Positions 49,986 to 56,509 of a stretch of 56,509 nt of DNA are shown here, piece after piece. Location of the stretch: contig DASYRN010000070.1 of the NCBI GenBank assembly GCA_036004365.1, positions 1-56,509 of the forward strand. The letters run 5' to 3'. Within the stretch, counting starts at the first letter, position 1. Every line of letters starts with the position of its first letter. The notes beneath the pieces are model-generated. The model had not been told where the DNA came from. It did no database searches and saw only the letters and a program-made list of their open reading frames with translations. The stretch comes from DP-36 sp036004365. Lineage in GTDB: Bacteria > Desulfobacterota > Binatia > UBA9968. Both the position numbers and the translations under genes were made by a program.

Positions 49986-50077
49986 AAACCGTCGTGTCGC
50001 ACATAGCTGCCACCGACGGTAGAGCTTTCTGCCATCTATCCACGTCACTGGTTGCTGCTGGATTAAGGAGGCAACCC

Positions 50078-51154
50078 ATGGATATTAGATTCAAAAGTAT
50101 GCTCATGGCTGCGCTCTGTGGAGTCGGCAGTCGCTCAGTAAAGCGCACAACAATGTCGGTGTGCTTATTGGCTGCCGTGCTGGGCCTCTCCCAGCTTGCC
50201 GCTACGGTGGTCGGTGGCGGAGGAAGCGCGCTGCCGAAGGGAGGTAAGTGGGACCTAGCGGTCGCTATGCCTGAACCGCGGCAGGAGGGAAGCCCTGCGG
50301 CCCTTGGAAACGTGATCTATCTCATAGGCGGCTACGGTCCAGAGGGTATAGCAAGCACGCTGGTACAGGTTTACGACACCGACGGCAAGAAGTGGAAGCA
50401 GGCCGCGCCGATGCCTGAAGGGCTTCATCATATAGGGGTCACGGCGGTCGAGGGAAAAATTTACGTCATGGGTGGCTTCACCAAAGGCTTCCGAGATCGC
50501 GGCCCCGTCGACTCCCTGTGGCAATATGATCCTGCGACCGATCGCTGGGAACGCCGGGCTTCGCTTCCGACTCCGCGCGGCGCACTCGCGGTGGCCGTAC
50601 TCGACGGGAAGATCTATGCGATCGGCGGTGAGCGCTTCAGCGCCGGAAGCAAGGAAAAGTACGAACCGGTGGCCGATGTCGCCGTCTACGACCCCAAGAC
50701 CGACAAGTGGGAGGTCTTACCGCCGATGCGCCAACGGCGTGATCATTTGTATGCCGGCGCGATCGGTGGACGTGTCTATGCGGTCGGAGGGCGCGAGCGG
50801 CCGAGCCTGACGCTCCAGACAGTGGAGGAGTACAATCCTGCGACACGCACCTGGACTGAGCGAGCAGCGATGCCTACGGGGCGTTCCGGTGGTGCTGGTG
50901 CGGTGATGAATAACCGCCTCTATGTATTCGGCGGAGAAGGCAATGAAGAAAATCCGTTGGGCACCTTCAATCAGGTCGAGGTCTATGACCCGATTCAGAA
51001 TGCCTGGACGAAGCTGGCGCCGATGCCATTGCCGCGCCACGCTTTAGGCGCGGCAGTGATCGGAAAACGGATCTATTTGCCTGGTGGAAGCATCGTGCAG
51101 GGCGGACGAGCGCCGGGTGTAACGGCGATCATGGACACATTCGAGCCGGACTGA
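50078..51154 (+). CDS. exported Kelch-repeat beta-propeller protein
   Basis: Start ATG 50078 has TAAGGAGG nine bases upstream, so the longer frame from 49994 is rejected. The 358-residue product carries a signal-like N-terminus (TTMSVCLLAAVLGLSQLAATV, about 26-46). It then has about six Kelch units with the GG-Y-W pattern: VIYLIGGYG, KIYVMGGF, KIYAIGGERF, RVYAVGGRE, RLYVFGGEG and RIYLPGGS, each followed by YDPxTxxW. This forms a six-bladed propeller, located in the periplasm or outside. The ligand is unknown. The HbpS/GlcG-like gene starts 34 bases on, and the two are probably one transcript. Confidence 0.9.
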   Translation: MDIRFKSMLMAALCGVGSRSVKRTTMSVCLLAAVLGLSQLAATVVGGGGSALPKGGKWDLAVAMPEPRQEGSPAALGNVIYLIGGYGPEGIASTLVQVYDTDGKKWKQAAPMPEGLHHIGVTAVEGKIYVMGGFTKGFRDRGPVDSLWQYDPATDRWERRASLPTPRGALAVAVLDGKIYAIGGERFSAGSKEKYEPVADVAVYDPKTDKWEVLPPMRQRRDHLYAGAIGGRVYAVGGRERPSLTLQTVEEYNPATRTWTERAAMPTGRSGGAGAVMNNRLYVFGGEGNEENPLGTFNQVEVYDPIQNAWTKLAPMPLPRHALGAAVIGKRIYLPGGSIVQGGRAPGVTAIMDTFEPD

Positions 51155-51188
51155 TCGCTGATGAATTTTGAGAAAGGAGAGAAAGACG

Positions 51189-51773
51189 ATGAAGCAAAGA
51201 CTGGTTGGGATCTCGATGATTCACATAGCGCTGATCGTTGTCATGGTGATGTTGGCGCCGGGGTCAAAGGGTTGGGCTGCGTCGACGCAGGAACAGCCCG
51301 CGCCAGCCGGGGATATATTCGCGACTCGTCCGCGGATCGATGTTCCGGTCTCCCTTTCGTTGCAGGAAGCCAGAATCATTATCGATGCAGCCGTCGCCGT
51401 AGTACGGGCGGAGAAAGGGCGCGCTGCTATCGCCGTGGTCGATTACAACGGCAACCTTATTTCGATGGACTCGATGGACGGCAGCTCGCGATTCTGGGCA
51501 AAGTTTGCGGTTGGCAAGGCGGTGGGCGCTGTGGCTCTTCAGGCAGACACGGCCGTTTCGGCCGAGCAATCCAAGACAAACCCCGCGCGGTTCCACAGCG
51601 CGCTGAGCATGCTCGAAGGTGAGGTCCTGCTGATCCCCGGCGGCATTCCGCTCATCATTAACAATGTAGTCCTGGGTGCGGTCGGCAGCGCCGGACATAG
51701 AGGGGATGGGGATGTGCGAGCCGTCAAGGCTGGGGTTGCAGCCTGGGAAAAGTTCCGCCAAGAACGTCGTTAG
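51189..51773 (+). CDS. HbpS/GlcG family exported protein
   Basis: The start is ATG 51189, with AAAGGAGAG upstream. The 194-residue product has a signal peptide (about 1-30, ending APGSKGWAA) and the HbpS/GlcG (DUF336) domain: SLQEARIIIDAAVAVVRAEKG near 52-72, IAVVDYNGNLISMDSMDGSSR near 75-95, VGKAVGAVALQ and a GGIPLIINNVVLGAVGSAG segment near 148-166. HbpS of Streptomyces binds heme and iron and senses redox stress; family members elsewhere are of unknown ligand. It is encoded just after the Kelch gene, so the products may act together outside the cytoplasm. Confidence 0.87.
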   Translation: MKQRLVGISMIHIALIVVMVMLAPGSKGWAASTQEQPAPAGDIFATRPRIDVPVSLSLQEARIIIDAAVAVVRAEKGRAAIAVVDYNGNLISMDSMDGSSRFWAKFAVGKAVGAVALQADTAVSAEQSKTNPARFHSALSMLEGEVLLIPGGIPLIINNVVLGAVGSAGHRGDGDVRAVKAGVAAWEKFRQERR

Positions 51774-51847
51774 TCTCAGGTTTCGAGTTGCGGACTTCTA
51801 GTTAACCCTGAAACGCATACTCAAACCGAGGCTGTTCTAAATACGCG

Positions 51848-52291
51848 TCATCGGGTTGCCAGCAACCTGTGCTCGACCATCAAACAGCGATCCTGCACGA
51901 CACTGATTCCTGCTTTAGCTAGCTTCTCCGCCACCTCGTCGTTTCGAATGCCGGATTGAAACCAAACCGCCTTCGGCCTCTTCGCCAGCATATCTTCTAC
52001 GTGTCCATGGATGTCTTGGGATCGGCGGAAGACGTCCACCAGATCGACCTCTCCGGTGACATCCACCAGCCTGCGATAGGTCTGCTTTCCAAGGATCTCA
52101 GTTATATCAGGATAATAGACTGGCACGGGAATGACTTCGAACCCTGCTGAGTCGAGGTACTTTGGAACGTAGAAGGCGGGCTGAGTAGCCTGTTTTTCCG
52201 TCTTGATGCCCAGGACAGCGATGCGCCTGGTTCGGAGAATCAGATCGCGGATCTTCTCCCGGTCATCAATGAGGTTTTCTTGCCAGTTCAT
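51848..52291 (-). CDS. CoA-binding domain (YccU-like) protein
   Basis: The 147-residue protein is a stand-alone CoA-binding Rossmann domain like E. coli YccU. RRIAVLGIKTEKQATQPAFYVPKYLDSAGF near 22-51 contains the nucleotide loop, EVIPVPVYYPDITEILGKQTYRRL follows, and KRPKAVWFQSGIRNDEVAEKLAKAGI near 103-128 supplies the second half. The function is unknown; no ligase or acyltransferase partner is visible. Its start codon overlaps the stop of the NFACT-R gene (ATGA), so translational coupling is likely. Confidence 0.9.
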   Translation of the reverse strand: MNWQENLIDDREKIRDLILRTRRIAVLGIKTEKQATQPAFYVPKYLDSAGFEVIPVPVYYPDITEILGKQTYRRLVDVTGEVDLVDVFRRSQDIHGHVEDMLAKRPKAVWFQSGIRNDEVAEKLAKAGISVVQDRCLMVEHRLLATR

Positions 52292-52713
52292 GGTTGTTCG
52301 TTCCGTATCCGGTTCGCGAAGCTGTTATCAGGGCGAACTTTCAGGACCGTCCCATGGCTCACTTCGACCGTCCCGGTCTTCATTCCTCGCCGCTTCTTCA
52401 CGTACCGGCCACGTGTGCAGTACACGCGGACTATCGCAGCTCCGCGGGCCTTGCTGTGGTAGGCAGCGACTGCCGCTGCCTGGCGTAGTGTCTTCCGACT
52501 TGGATCCTCATCCGGCTTGGCCCGGAGGACGACGTGGCTTCCAGGGACACCATCCGCGTGGAACCACCAGTCTTTCGAGGCTGCGACCGTCGTGCTGAGA
52601 TGATCGTTGTCGGCGTCCGTAGCGCCGGCGAGGAGCATCCATCCTCCGGGCAGCTCATAGCGGATGATGCGCGGCTTGGAGGTGCCACTGTTTTTACTCT
52701 CTGCGCGGCCCAC
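52288..52713 (-). CDS. NFACT-R (DUF814) RNA-binding domain protein
   Basis: The 141-residue protein is the NFACT-R domain found at the C-terminus of RqcH/NEMF, here without the NFACT-N part. The diagnostic segment is DWWFHADGVPGSHVVLRA near 48-65, followed by TLRQAAAVAAYHSKARGAAIVRVYCT and VKKRRGMKTGTVEVSHGTVL. Stand-alone copies are known in many bacteria; the domain is thought to bind RNA or tRNA in ribosome-associated quality control. The start is GTG 52713, without a strong ribosome binding site, and no earlier in-frame start is free of stops. It is followed by the CoA-binding gene with a 4-base overlap. Confidence 0.86.
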   Translation of the reverse strand: MGRAESKNSGTSKPRIIRYELPGGWMLLAGATDADNDHLSTTVAASKDWWFHADGVPGSHVVLRAKPDEDPSRKTLRQAAAVAAYHSKARGAAIVRVYCTRGRYVKKRRGMKTGTVEVSHGTVLKVRPDNSFANRIRNEQP

Positions 52714-52791
52714 TATTCTCGCAGTATATATCCCATCGCTCTGCCGATTCCATCCGGGAGAGAGTTCTTATAGGGACCTTGCACGCTGCAA

Positions 52792-52821
52792 AGGAAACTG
52801 ATAGTACCCTTTCAGTTTCCT
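52792..52821. promoter_or_regulatory. probable TetR operator, 10-bp inverted repeat
   Basis: AGGAAACTGA and TCAGTTTCCT form perfect 10-bp arms with a 10-base spacer, seven bases before the tetR ATG. The size fits a TetR-family dimer or dimer-of-dimers site. A weak sigma-70 promoter, TTGCAC (52779-52784), 17 bases, TAGTAC (52802-52807), overlaps it, so the regulator would block its own operon. Confidence 0.65.
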
Positions 52822-52827
52822 AAGTAT

Positions 52828-53457
52828 ATGAGCGCCCAACCGGCCACCTATAGCGAAGCCTATGCCGAGAATTCCGCCTCCCAGCGGATCGTCGCGGCGG
52901 CCAGGCGCCACTTTTTCGCGCATGGCTTCCGCAGCGTCACCATGGACGATCTGGCCGAAGAGCTCGGGATGAGTAAAAAGACGCTTTACTCGTGCTTTTC
53001 GAGCAAGACGGCTCTCCTCAAAGCGGTGCTGCTCGATAAGTTCCGCAGCGTCGAGGCGGATCTGGACCGGATTATGTCCGAGTGCTCCTCCGACGTTTTG
53101 GCCGCGCTGCAGCGGCTGCTCGCGTGCATGCAACACCACACCGCGGAGATCCAGCCGCCGTTTGTGCGCGACATCCGCCGCGAAGCGCCGGAAATCTTCA
53201 AGATCGTCGAGAGCCGGCGCCGGGATATGATCCAACGCTACTTCGGAAAACTCTTCAGCGAAGGCCGCCGGGCAGGAATCATCCGTAAAGACATCCCCAC
53301 CAAACTGATCATCGAGATTCTTCTCGGCGCGACGGAGGCCATCATGAATCCGCAAAAGATAGCAGAACTCGATCTCACGCCGAAAACCGGCTACTCCGCG
53401 ATCATCTCGGTGATTCTCGAGGGTGTGATCACCAAAGGAGCGAGGTCGAAGCTATGA
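52828..53457 (+). CDS. TetR/AcrR family transcriptional regulator
   Basis: The 209-residue protein has the TetR helix-turn-helix at about 17-63: RIVAAARRHFFAHGFRSVTM, then DDLAEELGMSKKTLYSCFSSK. The C-terminal ligand domain is helical (about 70-205, with RDMIQRYFGKLFSEGRRAG). It most likely represses the TolC-like and HlyD genes that follow, and itself, through the inverted repeat just upstream. ATG 52828 lies seven bases after that repeat and has no Shine-Dalgarno, so the leader would be very short. Its stop overlaps the next start (ATGA). The order tetR / outer-membrane factor / HlyD recalls the ybiH-ybhG region, with ABC genes probably beyond the window. Confidence 0.9.
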   Translation: MSAQPATYSEAYAENSASQRIVAAARRHFFAHGFRSVTMDDLAEELGMSKKTLYSCFSSKTALLKAVLLDKFRSVEADLDRIMSECSSDVLAALQRLLACMQHHTAEIQPPFVRDIRREAPEIFKIVESRRRDMIQRYFGKLFSEGRRAGIIRKDIPTKLIIEILLGATEAIMNPQKIAELDLTPKTGYSAIISVILEGVITKGARSKL

Positions 53458-54938
53458 GTAGTTTTCGTATCAAGGCTCAGAATGAATTCAAGAAGCCGGG
53501 CATGAAGTTGCAGGCTTTAGGCGCTGGACTGTTGTTGCTGGCGGGCGGCTGCATGGTCGGACCCAATTATCGTCAGCCCGATGTTCCTGTTCCCTCAGCC
53601 TGGAAAGAGGCGCAGGGGGGCGGCGTCGATATCCGATCGGCTGAGCTTACCCGGTGGTGGACTGCGTTCAACGATTCCTTATTGAATTCGCTTGTCGAGC
53701 GTGCGGTTCAGTCAAATCTGGATCTGCGTTTGGCCGAAGCACGCATCCGCGAAGCGCGCGCATCCCGGGCAGTCACAGCGGCCGGCGCTTGGCCGACCGT
53801 CGATGTATCAGGCTCGTACGCGCACATTCGAAACAGCGAGAATGCGCTGCCGTTGCCGTCTCAAGGCGGCGCGCCCTCGCCGGCTGTCAGCGGAGGCGAT
53901 CTGGAACATCACCTTTTCAAGACCGGCTTCGATGCCAGTTGGGAGATCGATCTGTTCGGAGGCGTGCGCCGGAGCGTTGAAGGTGCCGAGGCCAATATCG
54001 ATGCTTCGGTCGAGGATCGGCGCGCTGCTCTCATGACCCTGCTGGGAGACGTTGCCAAGAATTATATCGACCTTCGGAGCTTTCAACGCCGGCTCACGGT
54101 CGCGCGCGCCAATCTTAAAGCACAGCAGGAAACTCTGGATCTGACGACGGTGCGCTTTCAGGTGGGACTCGCCAGCGATTTGGACGTGGCTCGAGCGGAG
54201 GCTCAGGTCAATACGACCGCCGCGCAGATTCCCTCGCTGGAAAGCTTTTTGAAACAGGCCGCGCACCGGCTTGATGTGCTTTTGGGTTCGGAGCCCGGCG
54301 CGCTGGCGGAGGAATTATCAACTGAAGCGCCGATTCCCGTTCTGCCCCCTGAGGTGCTTGTCGGGCTTCCCTCTGAACTGCTCAGACGCCGTCCCGATAT
54401 CCGGCGCGCTGAGCGGCAGTTAGCTGCCGCGACGGCGCAGATCGGCGCCGCTACGGCGGACTTGTTCCCGAAATTTTCCCTGACGGGCTCAGCGGGTCTT
54501 CAGAGCTTTAGCGCAAGCGACTGGTTTACGAGCGGGAGCAGGTTTTGGTCGGTGGGTCCGACCGTCAGGTGGCCTATCTTTGACGCCGGCAGAATCCGAG
54601 CAAACATCGAAGTACGCAACGCGCAGCAAGAGCAGGCGTTAAGGCAGTATGAGAAGGCTATCCTGACTGCGCTGGAAGAGGTAGAGAACTCTCTGGTCAA
54701 CTATGCCAAGGAACAGGCTCGTTATCGGTCTCTAACAGGAGCCGTCTCGGCTAACCGTCGGGCGGTGGAGATGGCCAACGAACTCTACCTTAGTGGACTA
54801 CAAGACTTTCTCAACGTTCTCGACGCGCAACGCTCGCTATTCACGGTGGAGAACGATCTGGCTCAGAGCGAAGCCACGATGGCATCGAACCTGGTCTCTC
54901 TCTATAAGGCTCTTGGAGGAGGATGGGAAACCAACTGA
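53454..54938 (+). CDS. TolC/NodT-family outer-membrane efflux lipoprotein
   Basis: The 494-residue protein has a lipobox, LLLAGGC (Cys33 when counted from ATG 53454), followed by MVGPNYRQPDVPVPSAW, typical of NodT-type factors. Two OEP repeats are seen: NLDLRLAEARIREARASRAV near 80-99 and RRAERQLAAATAQIGAATADLFP near 317-339, with closing GLASDLDVARAEAQVNTT and SGLQDFLNVLDAQRSLF. The start overlaps the tetR stop. An alternative ATG 53502 would give a shorter signal peptide and is also plausible. It forms the outer channel for the HlyD-type exporter downstream. It is unlike the MacAB partner at 32146 in length. Confidence 0.9.
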   Translation: MSSFRIKAQNEFKKPGMKLQALGAGLLLLAGGCMVGPNYRQPDVPVPSAWKEAQGGGVDIRSAELTRWWTAFNDSLLNSLVERAVQSNLDLRLAEARIREARASRAVTAAGAWPTVDVSGSYAHIRNSENALPLPSQGGAPSPAVSGGDLEHHLFKTGFDASWEIDLFGGVRRSVEGAEANIDASVEDRRAALMTLLGDVAKNYIDLRSFQRRLTVARANLKAQQETLDLTTVRFQVGLASDLDVARAEAQVNTTAAQIPSLESFLKQAAHRLDVLLGSEPGALAEELSTEAPIPVLPPEVLVGLPSELLRRRPDIRRAERQLAAATAQIGAATADLFPKFSLTGSAGLQSFSASDWFTSGSRFWSVGPTVRWPIFDAGRIRANIEVRNAQQEQALRQYEKAILTALEEVENSLVNYAKEQARYRSLTGAVSANRRAVEMANELYLSGLQDFLNVLDAQRSLFTVENDLAQSEATMASNLVSLYKALGGGWETN

Positions 54939-55016
54939 ACGGTGAAGCTAGAGTCGTGCAATTAATCGTATTTCGACAAAGAACGTGATACTTGGACGAT
55001 CCCCAGAGCAAGAATT

Positions 55017-55110
55017 CCCTCTCCCCTTGCGGGAGAGGGCAGGGTGAGGGGTAGCATGAGCCTGGGTCACCCTCACCTCTATCCTCTCCCATCAAGGGAG
55101 AGGAAGTCCT
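55017..55110. repeat. palindromic repeat, CCCTCTCC family, copy 2
   Basis: CCCTCTCCccttgcGGGAGAGGG and CCTCTCCCatcaaGGGAGAGG hairpins are about 44 bases apart, with GGGTGAGGGG and CACCCTCACC pairing between them. The element lies between the TolC-like and HlyD genes, which nevertheless appear to be one operon. Copies are also at 35574 and 56359. Confidence 0.8.
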
Positions 55111-55205
55111 TAACCTCACCACGAGTGGACTTTCTGCTATGCCGGCGTATTGCCCCGATCTTATCTGGTGCCCTCAGGATTAATTATGGATGCAGTAGGT
55201 GACGT

Positions 55206-56270
55206 ATGAAACGAATGGTACTGATCATCTTGTTGATCGCTGTCGTTGGAGCGGCGGCCGGCCTGACGTGGTGGTTCGGTCGGCGCGATAGCACGGCTCG
55301 CGAACTCGTGGTGCACGGGAACGTGGACCTACGGCAGGTGCAGCTTTCATTCAACAACAGCGAGCGAATCGCAGCCGTGTTGGTCCAGGAGGGCGATCGC
55401 GTGCGGCAGGGACAGTTGGTGGCGCGTTTGGACACGAGCCGCCTTGAACCGCAGGTCGCTCAAGCCGAAGCCCAAGCAGTGGCCCAACGGCAGATTGTCG
55501 AAAGACTCCGCAATGGCAGCCGACCTGAAGAGATCGCGCAGGCGCGTGCGAATGTGGAGTCGGCGAAGGCTGACGCTGTGAACGCGCGCCAGCAGTACGA
55601 GCGCCTCAGGAGCGCATCGGAGGGATCCGCAGGGCGAGCGGTGAGACAGCAGGATATCGATAACGCCAGGGCTGCCTTGCAAGTGGCCGAAGCGAAGCTC
55701 GCAGTCAATCAGAAGGCGCTGGACCTGGCCGTCGCCGGCCCGCGGCGGGAGGAGGTCGCCGAGGCGGAGGCCCGGCTCCGGGCAAACCAGGCGCAGTTAG
55801 CACTGTTGCGGCAGCAACTGGCGGACGCACAGCTTCTTGCGCCGATTGATGCGGTGGTTCGGACCCGGGTCCTAGAGCCGGGAGAGATGTCCTCCCCGCA
55901 GAAGCCCGTGTTTTCTCTGGCGATCACCGACCCCAAGTGGGTGCGGGCCTACGTGTCCGAGCCGGACTTGGGCAAAGTGCATCCGGGGATGTTGGCATCC
56001 GTGGCCGTCGATAGCTTCCCGGATCGCCGCTTCGAGGGATGGGTAGGCTTCATCTCGCCGGTCGCCGAGTTCACGCCGAAGGCTGTGCAGACGGAGGAGC
56101 TCCGGACAAGCCTCGTCTACGAAGTTCGCGTGTTCGTTAAGGATCCGTCGGACGAGTTGCGTCTCGGCATGCCGGCAACTGTGTACCTGGCCCTTTCAAC
56201 AGAGAAGGAGACAGGGAGAAGGGGAGACAAGGAGAAAGAAAGACTGGGAGACAGGGAGAGACGGAGATGA
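55206..56270 (+). CDS. HlyD/YbhG-like membrane-fusion protein
   Basis: The 354-residue protein has an N-terminal anchor (about 3-22, MVLIILLIAVVGAAAGLTWWF), then a HlyD fold. VVHGNVDLRQVQLSFNNSERI opens the lipoyl region, a Gln/Ala-rich coiled-coil hairpin spans about 75-205 (AQAEAQAVAQRQIVERLRNG), and LLAPIDAVVRTRVLEPGEMS starts the barrel. It links an inner-membrane ABC exporter (probably beyond the window) to the TolC-like factor upstream. The last 22 residues are a charged repeat of the GDKEKERLGDRERR type, encoded by GGGAGACA-like purine repeats; this tail is unusual and may come from repeat DNA running into the gene's end. Confidence 0.88.
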   Translation: MKRMVLIILLIAVVGAAAGLTWWFGRRDSTARELVVHGNVDLRQVQLSFNNSERIAAVLVQEGDRVRQGQLVARLDTSRLEPQVAQAEAQAVAQRQIVERLRNGSRPEEIAQARANVESAKADAVNARQQYERLRSASEGSAGRAVRQQDIDNARAALQVAEAKLAVNQKALDLAVAGPRREEVAEAEARLRANQAQLALLRQQLADAQLLAPIDAVVRTRVLEPGEMSSPQKPVFSLAITDPKWVRAYVSEPDLGKVHPGMLASVAVDSFPDRRFEGWVGFISPVAEFTPKAVQTEELRTSLVYEVRVFVKDPSDELRLGMPATVYLALSTEKETGRRGDKEKERLGDRERRR

Positions 56271-56358
56271 AGATTCAGCGGATACAAAGGCTGTGTGATC
56301 AACGGATCTAATTCTAATTCGAGAGGCTTTTGATCTCCTGGGGGATTTCCGATCGCCT

Positions 56359-56455
56359 CCTCGCCCTCCTTTGGAGGGAGAGGATTGAAGGTGAGGGTGG
56401 CTCCGGACGGATTTTTGCCCTCACCCTAGCCCTCTCCCGAAACGGGCGAGGGAAA
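56359..56455. repeat. palindromic repeat, CCCTCTCC family, copy 3 (variant)
   Basis: CGCCCTCCTTTGGAGGGAG and CCCTCTCCCgaaacGGGCGAGGG hairpins flank GGTGAGGGTGG and CCCTCACCC, which can pair. It differs in detail from the copies at 35574 and 55017, so the family is diverse. It lies after the HlyD stop. Confidence 0.75.
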
Positions 56456-56509
56456 ACTATGTGTGCGTTAAAATATCTTCAGAACAAGCCTCAATCATGG
56501 ATCCTCACG

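Noticed and set aside
1..56509. tRNA, rRNA, CRISPR array, transposase or prophage
   Set aside because: Reading by eye found no cloverleaf with CCA-end logic, no regular 28-37-base repeats with spacers, and no transposase or phage proteins. A tRNAscan or CRISPR finder run would be decisive.

Overview
The window looks like chromosomal DNA of an uncultured Gram-negative bacterium. It encodes lipoproteins, TolC-type outer-membrane factors, periplasmic adaptors, an AsmA protein and two MscS channels. It also carries -24/-12 (sigma-54) promoters, which argues against Actinobacteria or Chloroflexi. Many single-gene substrate-binding proteins lack a permease and sit beside amidohydrolase, VOC, UbiD, cupin and molybdenum hydroxylase genes, and palindromic intergenic repeats are plentiful. 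This combination recalls soil or sediment lineages once called Deltaproteobacteria (Binatota, Tectomicrobia, Rokubacteria, NC10). That placement is an inference from style, not from a marker gene. No rRNA, tRNA, CRISPR array, transposase or phage gene was seen.

Layout. 0.2-7.7 kb: an MmgE/PrpD protein, an MFS exporter, an exported SAM methyltransferase, a large MscS-type channel and protein-L-isoaspartate methyltransferase. 7.7-19.5 kb: an envelope and stress region with two paralogous coiled-coil repeat proteins, a small exported protein with an OmpA-like tail, a stand-alone LigD 3'-phosphoesterase domain, AsmA plus LapA, a small MscS channel, a 302-residue amphipathic repeat protein and a TPR lipoprotein. 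19.7-26.3 kb: an FAD amine oxidase, D-tartrate dehydratase, a DMT exporter, a ThDP enzyme split by a frameshift, and a substrate-binding protein. 26.5-33.5 kb: an STN-domain protein, an ECF sigma / anti-sigma / CnrX-like sensor operon and a MacA-MacB-TolC efflux operon. 33.8-38 kb: a three-subunit molybdenum hydroxylase interrupted by a GIY-YIG gene relic. 38-48 kb: a TVP38 membrane protein, three binding or decarboxylase-like proteins, a two-domain VOC protein, a divergent M24 protein, a frameshifted UbiD and a bicupin, suggesting catabolism of an aromatic or carboxylated compound. 48.3-56.5 kb: a small membrane protein, an amidohydrolase, Kelch and HbpS/GlcG exported proteins, CoA-binding and NFACT-R proteins, and a TetR / TolC / HlyD exporter operon that continues past the window end.

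The most striking signal is regulatory. Three unrelated envelope genes (TPR lipoprotein, STN protein, small membrane protein) share a conserved upstream block of about 115-128 bp. The block ends in a textbook sigma-54 promoter and starts with an ACAA-AA-TTGT half-palindrome. Further -24/-12 sites precede the two coiled-coil genes (which share a different upstream block), AsmA and a fourth exported protein at 43.7 kb. Together they suggest an RpoN-controlled envelope regulon. Two catabolic genes (ThDP enzyme, UbiD) carry single frameshifts, which may be real decay or sequencing error. All functional calls rest on motif recognition by eye; no database search was run.
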